DNA of 64,000 nt from Thalassotalea eurytherma. GTDB taxonomy: Bacteria > Pseudomonadota > Gammaproteobacteria > Enterobacterales > Alteromonadaceae. Below are positions 9,557-18,909 of this stretch, piece by piece. The notes under the pieces were generated by a model. The model was not told the DNA's origin and made no database searches. It saw only the letters and a list, made by a program, of their open reading frames with translations. Made by a program: the position numbers and the translations under genes. The stretch's first letter is position 1. Each line of letters starts with the position of its first letter. Where the stretch lies: contig NZ_BSSU01000011.1 of NCBI RefSeq assembly GCF_030161415.1, forward strand, positions 62,001 through 126,000, in the 5' to 3' direction.

Positions 9557-10357
9557 ATGAGAGTTTGGGGCAAGGTTTTTGGCTTTTTATTTGGCTTTAT
9601 GCTGTCTAAGAATATCTTTGGCGCATTATTGGGCTTGTGGTTAGGGCATAGTTTTGATCGTCGCCGCCATTTAAATTTTAATTTTCAGTCAACTGATGGT
9701 GATTTAAATGCGCAAGCAGCTTTTCTTTATACAACCTTTTCAGTGATGGGTTACGTTGCTAAAGCAAAAGGGCGTGTAAACGAGCATGAAATAAAGTTTG
9801 CTAGCCAATATATGGATAAAATTGGCTTAAAAGGCGAGTTGAAGCAACAAGCGCAAGATGCCTTTAGAGAAGGTAAATTGGCTGGCTTTCCGTTAGAGCA
9901 GCGCATCGCAAAATTTATGGAAAGTGCCAAAGGTCGTCATGATTTGATCTTAATGTTTCTTGAAATTCAAATTCAGCTAGCACTTGCTGATGGTGTGCTG
10001 GTTACAGAAGAAAAAGATGCACTGCGCCAAATAGCAACATTACTCGGCGTTTCGGCTCAAGAGCTTGATCGATTGCTTGATATGATTAGCGCTGGGGCTC
10101 AGTTTCACGGTCATCAAAGTGGCCGTTCATCGCAGCCTTCGCCGAAGCACCAGTTGGCTAGTGCTTACAAGCTATTAGGTGTTGAAAAAGGAGACGATAA
10201 GAAAACCATTAAGAAAGCTCATCGTAAACTCATGTCTCAACATCACCCAGATAAACTTGTCGCGAAAGGTCTGCCGCCTGAAATGATGAACGATGCCAAG
10301 CAAAAAGCGCAAGATATACAAGCGGCGTATGATTTGATTATGGCAAATGTTGATTAA
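9557..10357 (+). CDS. djlA: co-chaperone DjlA
   Basis: Membrane-anchored J-domain protein that stimulates DnaK and, in E. coli, influences Rcs signalling. Residues about 1-30 form a glycine-patterned transmembrane segment (FGFLFGFMLSKNIFGALLG), typical of DjlA. A TerB-like helical domain follows (about 50-185). The C-terminal J domain ends the protein with the HPD tripeptide at 230-232 (QHHPDKLVAKG). 266 aa against 271 in E. coli. It starts 8 nt after murU, so it is probably in the same transcript. Confidence 0.93.
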   Translation: MRVWGKVFGFLFGFMLSKNIFGALLGLWLGHSFDRRRHLNFNFQSTDGDLNAQAAFLYTTFSVMGYVAKAKGRVNEHEIKFASQYMDKIGLKGELKQQAQDAFREGKLAGFPLEQRIAKFMESAKGRHDLILMFLEIQIQLALADGVLVTEEKDALRQIATLLGVSAQELDRLLDMISAGAQFHGHQSGRSSQPSPKHQLASAYKLLGVEKGDDKKTIKKAHRKLMSQHHPDKLVAKGLPPEMMNDAKQKAQDIQAAYDLIMANVD

Positions 10358-10381
10358 CGAGAGCATGAATAAGGAAGGGCT

Positions 10382-10918
10382 ATGGAAGTTTCTTTATATA
10401 CCGAAAATGAGCTAAATGACGTTGTTGCTGTATATGTTGAGGCCTTTAGCAAATCTGAAGGTGAGAACGAAGGTCTGGTTATTGGTGAGTTAGCCAAAGC
10501 GCTATTAGAAACAACGCCTAGCCAAGATATTTATTGCTTTGTAGCTAAGCAGCATCAACAAATTATTGGTGTCATTATTTTTAGTCGTATGATATTCGAA
10601 GAGCCACTTCAAAGCTTTATTTTGTCACCGGTAGCCGTTAATTCACTGTCCCAAAAACAAGGTGTCGGGCAGCAGTTAATTACCGAAGGCATTGAGTATT
10701 TAAAAAAACAGGGGGTTACGCTCGTGTTTACTTATGGTGATCCTGCCTATTACAGCAAGGTGGGTTTTGACGTGATCACGGAAAGGCAAATTAAGGCGCC
10801 ACAGCCTTTATCTTTTCCTCATGGTTGGTTGGCTCAAAGCCTCTCAGGTGATGATATTCCAATATTAACAGGCGACAGTATTTGTGTCGCTGCGCTAAAT
10901 AAAGCGCAATATTGGTAA
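10382..10918 (+). CDS. GNAT family N-acetyltransferase (YhbS-like)
   Basis: 178 aa GCN5-related acetyltransferase. The acetyl-CoA binding pattern is visible as LSPVAVNSLSQKQGVGQQLI (about 80-99), and FTYGDPAYYSKVGFDV near 119-134 is the YhbS-type signature. The substrate is unknown. It follows djlA by 24 nt and converges on the DUF3530 gene, leaving only 3 nt between the stops. Confidence 0.85.
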   Translation: MEVSLYTENELNDVVAVYVEAFSKSEGENEGLVIGELAKALLETTPSQDIYCFVAKQHQQIIGVIIFSRMIFEEPLQSFILSPVAVNSLSQKQGVGQQLITEGIEYLKKQGVTLVFTYGDPAYYSKVGFDVITERQIKAPQPLSFPHGWLAQSLSGDDIPILTGDSICVAALNKAQYW

Positions 10919-10921
10919 AGC

Positions 10922-11797
10922 CTACCAGCCCATTGATGCGAGCCAGCCTTCAATCGCCTTACGCGTATTCTCTTGTGGATAGTAGCCGGTAGCAAAGTTA
11001 TTCAGTTTGTATTGACGGTATTCAACTTTGAGATTTCGCGTACTTTCTTTTTGTCTCATCTTAACGCTTGGCTCTACTCTCATATTGTCATGCTTGAGGT
11101 ATAGATCTAAGGTCGGCAGTTCACTCTCACTGACGGCTTTAGCAAAGGCTAAATCTTGTTGGTCGGTTAGTTGATAAGCACTCAACATAATGAATGCTTG
11201 TGGCACTGGGATAGCCGCTTCTTGATAAAGAGACATTAAGAAGCCTGCGTTACTGCCTGCAGTCGCAACCAAAATAGCGCCTTGTTGTTGTTGCGCTTTT
11301 TCCATGACATTTACCATCAACGCCTGTAACTGACGAAGGTAATCATCCAATAATGCTTTATTCTGTGTTGCTCTTTCTTCTTCAGTAATAGCGGTTGAAG
11401 GGTAATTCTCAGGCATGGCCGGCGGTTGAATACTGATCGTGGTATAACCCATATCAGGCAATGTTTTTGCTAGATACGCTAAATGTTGTGCAGGTGCGAT
11501 AAAGTCATGCCAATCAGGCAGCAACAATACCGTCCCTTTATTGATTGGCGTATTACTTTTTTGCTCAAGTAGCGCATGTGATTGAGTACCAATTAAAGTT
11601 TCTGTGACTTGATTTAAATAGTGTTTAATATCATCTTGCTGTTGGCTGAAGTAGTCGGCAGGTGGCACTAAAACACGTTGTGATTCATTCTTATTTGCTT
11701 CTGAGTCTTGCGCCACTGCAGGCAACATAAAAAACAATGTAACGCTTAATAGAAAAGCTAAATAGATCAAAGATTGGTTTTTATATTTTGTCATCAC
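10922..11797 (-). CDS. DUF3530 family exported alpha/beta-hydrolase-like protein
   Basis: 291 aa with an N-terminal signal peptide (basic MMTKYKNQ then a hydrophobic stretch to about residue 30, ending PAVAQ). The mature part carries TVLLLPDWHDF, a region alternating strands and helices around VATAGSNAGFLMSLY, where a hydrolase nucleophile elbow would normally be, and a C-terminal FATGYYPQENTRKAIEGWL. This pattern matches the DUF3530 family found in marine gammaproteobacteria. No canonical GxSxG is seen (the elbow reads AGSNAG), so activity is doubtful. Function unknown. Confidence 0.75.
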   Translation of the reverse strand: MMTKYKNQSLIYLAFLLSVTLFFMLPAVAQDSEANKNESQRVLVPPADYFSQQQDDIKHYLNQVTETLIGTQSHALLEQKSNTPINKGTVLLLPDWHDFIAPAQHLAYLAKTLPDMGYTTISIQPPAMPENYPSTAITEEERATQNKALLDDYLRQLQALMVNVMEKAQQQQGAILVATAGSNAGFLMSLYQEAAIPVPQAFIMLSAYQLTDQQDLAFAKAVSESELPTLDLYLKHDNMRVEPSVKMRQKESTRNLKVEYRQYKLNNFATGYYPQENTRKAIEGWLASMGW

Positions 11798-11866
11798 AGG
11801 TGCCTAATTGTGCTTCAATACTACATCGGTATACTTGTCAAAAACTTGAGTGATAGTTAACGAAAT

Positions 11867-12532
11867 TTAAAAAGGACAAGGTGCTTCTAACGATAGTTTT
11901 TCATTAGTAACGGGGTGATGAAAACTAATTGTATAAGCATGCAATTGCAGTCGTTCACTTAGTGCTAATGCACTATCATGTGCATATAGGCGATCGCCAA
12001 TAATAGGGTGTCCTAGTGATAACATATGTACGCGTAATTGGTGCGAGCGCCCGGTAATTGGTGTTAATTCGACTAAGCTGGTTTCTTCTTCAATTGCCAG
12101 TACCTGAAATTTGGTTATTGAAGGCTTACCATGTTCATGGTCAACTTTTTGTTTAGGACGGTTCGGCCAATCACAAATAAGCGGCAAATTCACTTCACCT
12201 TCAGTTTTATCAAGGTGCCCATACACGCGGGCACGATACTTCTTACTGACTTTGCGTTGTTCAAATTGTCTTGATACATGAACATGGGCAGGCTTATTCA
12301 ACGCCATGATCAGTAAACCTGACGTTGCCATGTCGAGTCGATGTACTATGGTAGCTGTTGGTAATACTGACTTTACTCTATTTTCTAAGCAATCTTGGTG
12401 CTCAGGCAAACGCCCAGGCACTGAAAGCAAACCGCTCGTCTTGTTTAATACGACGATGTCATTATCTTGATAAACGATATCAAGGTAAGGCGACATTGGC
12501 GGTCGATAAATAAAGTCAGGATTAGCTACCAT
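11867..12532 (-). CDS. rluA: RNA pseudouridine synthase RluA
   Basis: Dual-specificity pseudouridine synthase (23S rRNA U746 and tRNA U32 in E. coli). The catalytic motif HRLDMATSGLL places the aspartate at residue 67, and the conserved LTPITGRSHQLRVHMLSLGHPIIGD segment is near 154-178. At 221 aa it lacks an N-terminal S4 domain, as expected for RluA rather than RluC/D. It starts 4 nt after rapA ends; the rapA-rluA pair is also conserved in Enterobacteria. Confidence 0.93.
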   Translation of the reverse strand: MVANPDFIYRPPMSPYLDIVYQDNDIVVLNKTSGLLSVPGRLPEHQDCLENRVKSVLPTATIVHRLDMATSGLLIMALNKPAHVHVSRQFEQRKVSKKYRARVYGHLDKTEGEVNLPLICDWPNRPKQKVDHEHGKPSITKFQVLAIEEETSLVELTPITGRSHQLRVHMLSLGHPIIGDRLYAHDSALALSERLQLHAYTISFHHPVTNEKLSLEAPCPF

Positions 12533-12536
12533 AATA

Positions 12537-15437
12537 TTATTGACCCGCTACGATTAAACGAATAGCTTCGAATTTCAACATCGCATGATCAATAAAGTGA
12601 CTCAGTTGCTCTTGTTGCTCTTTGATAAAGGCTAATTCAGATGCACGAACATTTGGGTTAATTTTTGATAATGCAAATAAACGGTCATATTCTTCATTAA
12701 GTGATTCGTTCATTTGCGCTAACGCTTTTTTCTGAATCGCATTTACTTGCTGCTGTGCGTGCTCTTCAGCTGATGACACTAAAGGCGATACTTGAGATTT
12801 AAGCGCCTTCACTAACTGTAAAGCGACTTGTTTTTTAACTGGTGATAATTGCTTATCAAACACCTTAGATGGCACTTTGTCAGCCAAATCATTACCGTTT
12901 TTATCCACTAAAATGCGAATAGGTGTTGTTGGTAAATACCGTGGTAATTGCAATTGGCTTGGCGCGGTAGCTTCAACGGTAAATATGCACTCTAAGAAAA
13001 AGGTACCCGCTGGGATCGCTGGGTTCTTTAATATACCTATGCTTGAGTTACCAATGTCGTCAGATAGAATTAAATCCATTGAGCCTCGAACCATTGGGTG
13101 ATCCCAAGTGAGCAGCTGATAATCTTCACATGCTAGTGCAGTGTGACGGTTGAAGGTCACGGTTGTACCGTCTTCTGGCAAATTAGGAAAGTTCGAGTTC
13201 AACATGTGCTCTGTTGGGTGCAAAGCAATGGCGTTATCGGCTTTGTCATCTTGCTGTACATTAAATACGTCGAAAACATTAAACATAAAGCTAGGTAACT
13301 CAATGCCTTGATCTTGCTCATCAATTAATGAAACAAGTTGTTGCGCACGACCTTGGCCTGAAGAATTAAGCTCTAGCAATTTATCTCGGCCTGATTCTAA
13401 ATCGGCTTTTATTTCTAAGTGTTTTTCATGGCTGTCAGCAATGAATTGATCTGCTTGAGCCGATTGCCAATTTGCTGTTAATGCTAATTGGACAAGCGTT
13501 GCCCCATATTGCTCATAAACAGCGCGGCCGGTAATACAAGTATGTTCAAAGGCATTAAGGCCTTTATGGTACCAATTGAACAATAGTGACTGCGCTGATT
13601 GTTCAAAATATGGGACATGTAATTTAATTGTTTGCGTTTGACCAATGCGGTCTAAACGGCCAATACGTTGTTCGAGTAGATCAGGGTTACTTGGTAAATC
13701 AAATAACACGAGATGATGCGCAAATTGGAAATTTCGGCCTTCACTGCCGATTTCAGAACACAATAATACTTGGGCAGAGTCTTCGTCTTGCGCAAAATAG
13801 GCAGCAGCTCTGTCGCGTTCAATAATTGACAAACCTTCGTGGAATACAGCTGCGCGCATACCTTCTTTTGTTCTTAAGGCATTTTCTATATCAATTGCTG
13901 TTTGCGCATGAGCACAAATGACTAATACTTTTTCTTTATCAAGTGATTTTAATAAATCAATTAAGAAGTCAACGCGTGGATCAATGTCGTACCAAGGGTA
14001 ATCATGATGGTCGAGTTCAAATAGTCGCTCTGGCGTATTGAGCCACTGGCTTTGTTGTGCTGTTTTTAGCGTTTCAATGTCGTTTGATTGAATGTACTCA
14101 ACAATTTTATCCTGATAATCGTCAGGCATTGTTAATGGCGCAGCCTTTAGCTGTCGCTCAGGGAAACCTTTAATCGTGTTTCGAGAGTTTCTAAACAAGA
14201 TACGGCCTGTACCATGGCGATCAAGCAACTGTTTCACTAAGCTTTGGCGGGCTTCATCACGCTCTTCATCATCACTATTTGCTAGTAAAAGTAAATCTGA
14301 TACGTCGCTTTCTTTTAATAGGCTCGCTAAGGTGCTGATGTCGTCAGCAAAGAGTTCATCGTCACTGAGAAGTTTGTTGGCACTTTGGGCGACGTCTTGG
14401 TAATGGCTTTCTTCTTCTACGAATTTTGCATAGTTAAAGAAACGGTCAGGATCGAGTAATCGTAAGCGAGCGAAATGACTTTCATGACCTAACTGATCCG
14501 GCGTAGCAGTTAATAGCAAAACGCCTGGAATTGTTTGTGCAAGTTGTTCAATGCATTGATACTCAAGGCTCGGTTTTTCTGGCTGCCAATTCAAATGGTG
14601 TGCTTCATCAACGACCATTAAATCCCATTCTTCGGCAATAATCGCTTCATACCATTGTGGGTTTTGGCAAACAAAATCTAAATTAACGAGTACTAATTGC
14701 TCGGTACTAAATGGGTTTTCTTCGCCAGATTCAAGGCATCGCTCTTCATCAAATATACTAAATGCCAAATTAAAGCGACGTAGCATTTCAACCAACCACT
14801 GATGCATTAAAGGCTCAGGCACGATGATCAGAATTCGGCTTGCTCGTCCACTAACGAGTTGTTGGTGAATAATAAGACCAGCTTCAATGGTTTTACCTAA
14901 ACCCACTTCATCGGCAAGTAAAACACGTGGAGCGAAACGTTTACCGACTTCTTCTGCAATATACAATTGATGAGGGATCAGACTAACACGTCCGCCAACT
15001 AAGCCTGATAAATCTGACTGTTGCTGCTCGAATTGCTTACTCAAACAGTTTTTACGCAGTTGAAACCAATCAAGGCGATCTATTTGACCATTTAGCAGGC
15101 GATCATGAGGCTTATTGAATTTGATAAAATGATCAATCATCACCTCTTTCAAACTTGTCGGCTCTTGCGTATCGACACGAATACCATGATAAGTGAGTAA
15201 TTGATTTTGCTCTTCAATTGATTCTATTTGCAACTGCCAGCCTTCGTGGCTAGGAATAATGTCGCCTTCATTAAAGATAACTCGGGTTAGCGGTGCATCA
15301 GCTTTGGCATACTGCCTTGAGTCGCCTGTTGCGGTAAAAACTATGGTAACAAAGCGGTTTTCTAGTGCTGTAACTGTACCTAAACCTTGTTCAGATTCGC
15401 TATCGCTTATCCAGCGTTGGCCGAGTTGAAATGACAT
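12537..15437 (-). CDS. rapA: RNA polymerase-associated SWI2/SNF2 ATPase RapA
   Basis: ATP-dependent translocase that binds core RNA polymerase and recycles stalled or post-termination complexes. N-terminal Tudor-like domains (about 1-110) are followed by the Swi2/Snf2 ATPase with Walker A DEVGLGKT at 176-183 and DEAH at 277-280. The second RecA lobe has EQRIGRLDRIGQTQTI. 966 aa against 968 in E. coli. AGGAG precedes the ATG. Confidence 0.97.
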   Translation of the reverse strand: MSFQLGQRWISDSESEQGLGTVTALENRFVTIVFTATGDSRQYAKADAPLTRVIFNEGDIIPSHEGWQLQIESIEEQNQLLTYHGIRVDTQEPTSLKEVMIDHFIKFNKPHDRLLNGQIDRLDWFQLRKNCLSKQFEQQQSDLSGLVGGRVSLIPHQLYIAEEVGKRFAPRVLLADEVGLGKTIEAGLIIHQQLVSGRASRILIIVPEPLMHQWLVEMLRRFNLAFSIFDEERCLESGEENPFSTEQLVLVNLDFVCQNPQWYEAIIAEEWDLMVVDEAHHLNWQPEKPSLEYQCIEQLAQTIPGVLLLTATPDQLGHESHFARLRLLDPDRFFNYAKFVEEESHYQDVAQSANKLLSDDELFADDISTLASLLKESDVSDLLLLANSDDEERDEARQSLVKQLLDRHGTGRILFRNSRNTIKGFPERQLKAAPLTMPDDYQDKIVEYIQSNDIETLKTAQQSQWLNTPERLFELDHHDYPWYDIDPRVDFLIDLLKSLDKEKVLVICAHAQTAIDIENALRTKEGMRAAVFHEGLSIIERDRAAAYFAQDEDSAQVLLCSEIGSEGRNFQFAHHLVLFDLPSNPDLLEQRIGRLDRIGQTQTIKLHVPYFEQSAQSLLFNWYHKGLNAFEHTCITGRAVYEQYGATLVQLALTANWQSAQADQFIADSHEKHLEIKADLESGRDKLLELNSSGQGRAQQLVSLIDEQDQGIELPSFMFNVFDVFNVQQDDKADNAIALHPTEHMLNSNFPNLPEDGTTVTFNRHTALACEDYQLLTWDHPMVRGSMDLILSDDIGNSSIGILKNPAIPAGTFFLECIFTVEATAPSQLQLPRYLPTTPIRILVDKNGNDLADKVPSKVFDKQLSPVKKQVALQLVKALKSQVSPLVSSAEEHAQQQVNAIQKKALAQMNESLNEEYDRLFALSKINPNVRASELAFIKEQQEQLSHFIDHAMLKFEAIRLIVAGQ

Positions 15438-15825
15438 TAACGTGTGTCTCCTAGTCGCTAGCTCAAAAATGGCGCGCTATATTACCGTTAATCATAGTTG
15501 TAATCATTAAAAAAATCTTATTATTGGCAATTTGTCAGCGATTTTCGACAGAAAGGAATAAAGTGGCGGGGCAAAGTGAATATTGAATTAAGAATGCCTG
15601 ACCTAATTGGCCAGTTTGCCATCAAATTATGACAAGTCAATGACCTTTTTATAGCGTAAAAAAATTCATTAAAAAACGACATTTTTTGCTTGTTTTGGTG
15701 ATCACTTAGTGAGACAGTGGAAGTGTCAATACTGACTTTACATTTGTCCGTTCGCTAACTTAGATGGGACATTTCTTTCACCAGTAAGACCATCTGTTTA
15801 GCGTTCTATCGTAGAAGGATATGCT
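15438..15825. other. intergenic region between divergent rapA and PIN-PhoH gene
   Basis: 388 bp without a supported ORF. It must hold the promoters of both divergent genes. AAGGA lies before the PhoH ATG and AGGAG before the rapA ATG. No convincing -35/-10 pair or operator was identified. Confidence 0.6.
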
Positions 15826-17232
15826 ATGGCAGATAACAAAATCACTTACGTACTCGACACAAATATTTTACTGCACGAACCTTTCGCTTTCCTCTCCTTT
15901 AAAGAGCACAACGTTGTTATTCCAATGACGGTTTTAGAAGAGCTCGACTCAATAAAAGATAGAAAAAAAGATGTTAGTCGTGACGCCCGTGTTGCCATTC
16001 GAGCGCTCGAAGATACTCTCGCTAATGCCACACCTGAAGAAATTGTTGAAGGTGTCTCGCTTGCCCACGTTGGTGGTGAAGGTGAACCAACAGGTACTTT
16101 GGCCATTTTTAATGATTACGCGCTAGAAAAAGACAATACTCAAGTATCGACAATGAAGGGGAGTCGTCTGTCATTTAACGACAACGATAACCGCATTATT
16201 ACCGCTGCCCTGCATTTACAGTCAAAAAGTGACGGTAGGAAAGTTGTATTGGTCACTAAAGATATTAACATGCGCTTGAAAGCCAAAGGCGCGGGATTGA
16301 ATTTCGTTGAAGACTATAGAACTGACCAATTAATTGATGATATTCAATTCTTAACTAAGGGTTATCAAGCGTTTGAAGGAGACTTTTGGCAGCACGTTAA
16401 AGATTGCGATAGTGAGACAAGTGGCCGTGTGACAACCCATTATGTAGAAAAATCGCTATTAAAAAGTACTTATATGAATGAGTACGTGATTGATGAAACA
16501 GAACACTTCGCCGGTAAAGTCACTGGATGGGATGATGAAAAAGTTGCCATTCAAGATGTTTCTCGCGAGCGCTTAATGGGAAAAAGTGCCTGGGGTATAT
16601 CGCCGAAAAATGTCTATCAGGGTATGGCGATGGATGCATTGTTAGACCCAAATATTGATATGGTTGTACTAACAGGTCCTGCGGGTTGTGGTAAAACATT
16701 ACTGGCGTTAGCTACGGCTTTAGAGCAAGTGGTAGAACGTGGCCTATATGACAAAATTATTGTGACTCGTTCAACACCTGAAATTGCTGAATCGATAGGC
16801 TTTTTGCCTGGCACCGAAGAAGAGAAAATGGCCCCATGGTTAGCAGCTATTACTGACTCTTTAGAAGTGTTGCATAAACAAGATGAGAATATGAATGGTA
16901 GTCTAAATTACATTATGGAAAAGGCGAATATTCAGTTTAAATCGGTAAACTTTATGCGTGGTAGAAGTATTCAAAATGCTTTTGTTATTTTAGATGAATG
17001 TCAAAACCTCACTGCTTCACAGCTTAAAACAATCATTACGCGCTGTGGTGAAGGAACCAAGCTAATCTGTTCTGGTAATTTGGCACAAATTGATAGTAAT
17101 TATTTAACCGCAGTAACGTCGGGCTTAACGTATATCGTTGAAAGATTTAAAGATTTCCCTGGCAGTAGTACAGTGAACTTAAATGGTGTTGTTAGAAGTC
17201 GATTAGCCTCTTTTGCTGAAGAAAACATGTAG
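15826..17232 (+). CDS. PIN domain-PhoH fusion ATPase
   Basis: 468 aa two-domain protein. The N-terminal PIN nuclease-like domain (about 5-150) shows the acidic pattern YVLDTNILLHEP (D11) and LVTKDINMRLKAKGAG. The C-terminal PhoH domain (about 255-465) has Walker A GPAGCGKT at about 284-291 and Walker B FVILDECQNL around 386-392. This PhoH2 organisation is described as an RNA helicase/ribonuclease in other bacteria, distinct from single-domain PhoH/YbeZ. Cytoplasmic; 83% of the gene is covered by the two domains. It stands alone, divergent from rapA. Confidence 0.92.
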   Translation: MADNKITYVLDTNILLHEPFAFLSFKEHNVVIPMTVLEELDSIKDRKKDVSRDARVAIRALEDTLANATPEEIVEGVSLAHVGGEGEPTGTLAIFNDYALEKDNTQVSTMKGSRLSFNDNDNRIITAALHLQSKSDGRKVVLVTKDINMRLKAKGAGLNFVEDYRTDQLIDDIQFLTKGYQAFEGDFWQHVKDCDSETSGRVTTHYVEKSLLKSTYMNEYVIDETEHFAGKVTGWDDEKVAIQDVSRERLMGKSAWGISPKNVYQGMAMDALLDPNIDMVVLTGPAGCGKTLLALATALEQVVERGLYDKIIVTRSTPEIAESIGFLPGTEEEKMAPWLAAITDSLEVLHKQDENMNGSLNYIMEKANIQFKSVNFMRGRSIQNAFVILDECQNLTASQLKTIITRCGEGTKLICSGNLAQIDSNYLTAVTSGLTYIVERFKDFPGSSTVNLNGVVRSRLASFAEENM

Positions 17233-17299
17233 TAGACGTTCTTAAGTGATTGAATAAAATAGTTGCCAAAGTTTACTTTTGTGGTGTCAAAAGGCTGGG

Positions 17300-17324
17300 G
17301 CTAATAACAAGGAGTGTTATTAGC
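17300..17324. repeat. 10-bp perfect inverted repeat downstream of PIN-PhoH gene
   Basis: GCTAATAACA (17300-17309) and TGTTATTAGC (17315-17324) flank the loop AGGAG. No T-run follows, so it is not a standard intrinsic terminator. It may be a transcript-end stabiliser or an operator for the next gene. Confidence 0.4.
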
Positions 17325-17425
17325 TACACAGTCAAAAACCTTGCTGTTAACATTTTTTTTACTTCTTGTTGTGTTTTTTTTACATGGTGTTAGTTTTATC
17401 TGAAGTAAATATTAAAGGGATTTTT

Positions 17426-18541
17426 ATGAAGTACATTTCTGTTATCTTAACACTGTTTTTTTCACCATTATCTTTAGCTTTTCTGTTTGATGGAAAGCAA
17501 GATGTTCAAGCATATGCTTGTGAAGACTGTAATGAAATAAATGCGAGAAATATAGCTGTGGCTAATGCTCCAGTGAATAACTGTGATATTTTTCGTAATG
17601 GAAGCATTGCGAGTTATTGTGAACCAATTTCTAAAGAAATTTTGATTCCTGTTCACAAAACAAAAGACATATATAAGTTTATTGTCACAACAAAAATAGA
17701 CTCTCAAAATCGCCCATTCGTGAGCGCAAGGGCATTTCCTCTAACATCAAATCAATCTGCAATAATGCACAGTTACCTTGATTTCAATGATGATCTTATT
17801 AATGCAATAAGTGAAGCAAGCATAAGCAGTAGTGAATTATTTCCTAAGCCAGATTTTATTATGAGCAAGAGTGCCCAAGGGGCAGGTAATAACGACAGCT
17901 CTTGTGATAGCCACCCAACAGCGTTTCTATCTAGCCCTGAAAGCAAGCGTGCAATTAGAAAAGAAATACGGGATAAATTAAGCGATTCTTTCAATGGTGA
18001 TACTGCCTTAGAGTTAACACATGAAAAATTGGTGAATGGCGGGGGAATATCGCTTGGGCAAGGGCAAGGCGTTATAAATATTAGTTTTTCTTACATTAAT
18101 AGAAACTTAATAGTTTTTAGAGGCGATGATTTTGACAATAGACTTGCTTTTAATGTTCATTTAGCGAGTGACTCTATGCGCGATAATCAAGTTGTTTTTA
18201 ACCTTGAGTTAAATAAGGGATGGACAAAAATTGATGGATTTAAATATGGTGAGCTATTCGGTGGCGGTGAAATTGATCTAACTGGTGTTTTAGTATCAAA
18301 TTGTTTAATTGATTTTTTGACAAATGAAAGTGAATCTGACGGTCAACAACCGACGACGGGAGGAGGTTCAGGATCGCTATCAGACCCATTTTATGGTTTA
18401 GACGCCTTCAATAACAACAACTCTATGAATTTCTGCCAGTCTGATAAAACTGTCAAAACATGTTCTACAACTGAAGATGGTAGTACTAAATGTGCATCAT
18501 CTAGGTTAACTTGGATAAATAAATGTGGCCTTGCCAATTAA
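17426..18541 (+). CDS. unrecognised exported protein with paired cysteines
   Basis: 371 aa when started at the ATG at 17426, which has AAAGGGA upstream and begins a clean signal peptide (MKYISVILTLFFSPLSLAF). An upstream in-frame ATG (17366) would add 20 hydrophobic residues and is less likely. The mature protein opens with a CEDC pair, has further Cys at about residues 49, 61 and 147, a central beta-rich region (GQGVINISFSYINRNLIVF), a GGGSGS linker near 312-316, and a Cys-rich tail (NFCQSDKTVKTCSTTEDG). The cysteine pattern suggests disulfides in the periplasm or outside the cell. I do not recognise the family. Base composition looks more AT-rich than neighbours. Confidence 0.75.
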   Translation: MKYISVILTLFFSPLSLAFLFDGKQDVQAYACEDCNEINARNIAVANAPVNNCDIFRNGSIASYCEPISKEILIPVHKTKDIYKFIVTTKIDSQNRPFVSARAFPLTSNQSAIMHSYLDFNDDLINAISEASISSSELFPKPDFIMSKSAQGAGNNDSSCDSHPTAFLSSPESKRAIRKEIRDKLSDSFNGDTALELTHEKLVNGGGISLGQGQGVINISFSYINRNLIVFRGDDFDNRLAFNVHLASDSMRDNQVVFNLELNKGWTKIDGFKYGELFGGGEIDLTGVLVSNCLIDFLTNESESDGQQPTTGGGSGSLSDPFYGLDAFNNNNSMNFCQSDKTVKTCSTTEDGSTKCASSRLTWINKCGLAN

Positions 18542-18724
18542 CAATAATGCACGGGTTGTAAATAATATTTGAAATTGAACAGCAGTGATAAAAATGTTGT
18601 CTGCACTTGATAATACGTTATGAGATGCGCAATCTAAAAAAGCGAATACTACAATCTATTTTATTTAATTTAATGAATTAATTGGCGCATGCATAATGAT
18701 TACCAGTAACAAAAGGAGAGCATT

Positions 18725-18853
18725 ATGAGTACATTAAAAAAACTATTAATTGGTCGTCTAAATAAATCATTACAGCAAGCGGTAAAAGTTTGCAACTATG
18801 CTGATAATTATTACGGTGATCGTATTTGCACGCTGGTTGATAAAAAGCAGTAA
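18725..18853 (+). CDS. small 42-residue protein
   Basis: ATG at 18725 is preceded at ideal distance by AAAGGAGAG, among the strongest ribosome sites in the window. The product starts MSTLKKLLIGRLNKSLQQ and contains two Cys in the second half (KVCNYADNYY, RICTLVDKKQ). The N-terminal half looks like an amphipathic basic helix. It sits 56 nt before the hybrid kinase in the same direction. No family is recognised; the case rests on the ribosome site and on a complete frame in an otherwise empty interval. Confidence 0.6.
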   Translation: MSTLKKLLIGRLNKSLQQAVKVCNYADNYYGDRICTLVDKKQ

Positions 18854-18884
18854 CGGGCAAACTTTAATAAAAACTTCTGTAGAC

Positions 18885-18908
18885 AAAGACTTAATCGAAT
18901 CAGTCTTT
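18885..18908. repeat. 7-bp inverted repeat just upstream of the hybrid kinase
   Basis: AAAGACT (18885-18891) and AGTCTTT (18902-18908) flank 10 nt and abut the ATG at 18910. A hairpin here would hinder initiation at that ATG, which favours the downstream GTG at 18952, or it may end the small-ORF transcript. Confidence 0.35.
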
Positions 18909-18909
18909 A

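Noticed and set aside
17300-17324. Intrinsic terminator of the PIN-PhoH gene
   Set aside because: The stem is perfect but AT-rich and is followed by TACACAG, not a T-run.
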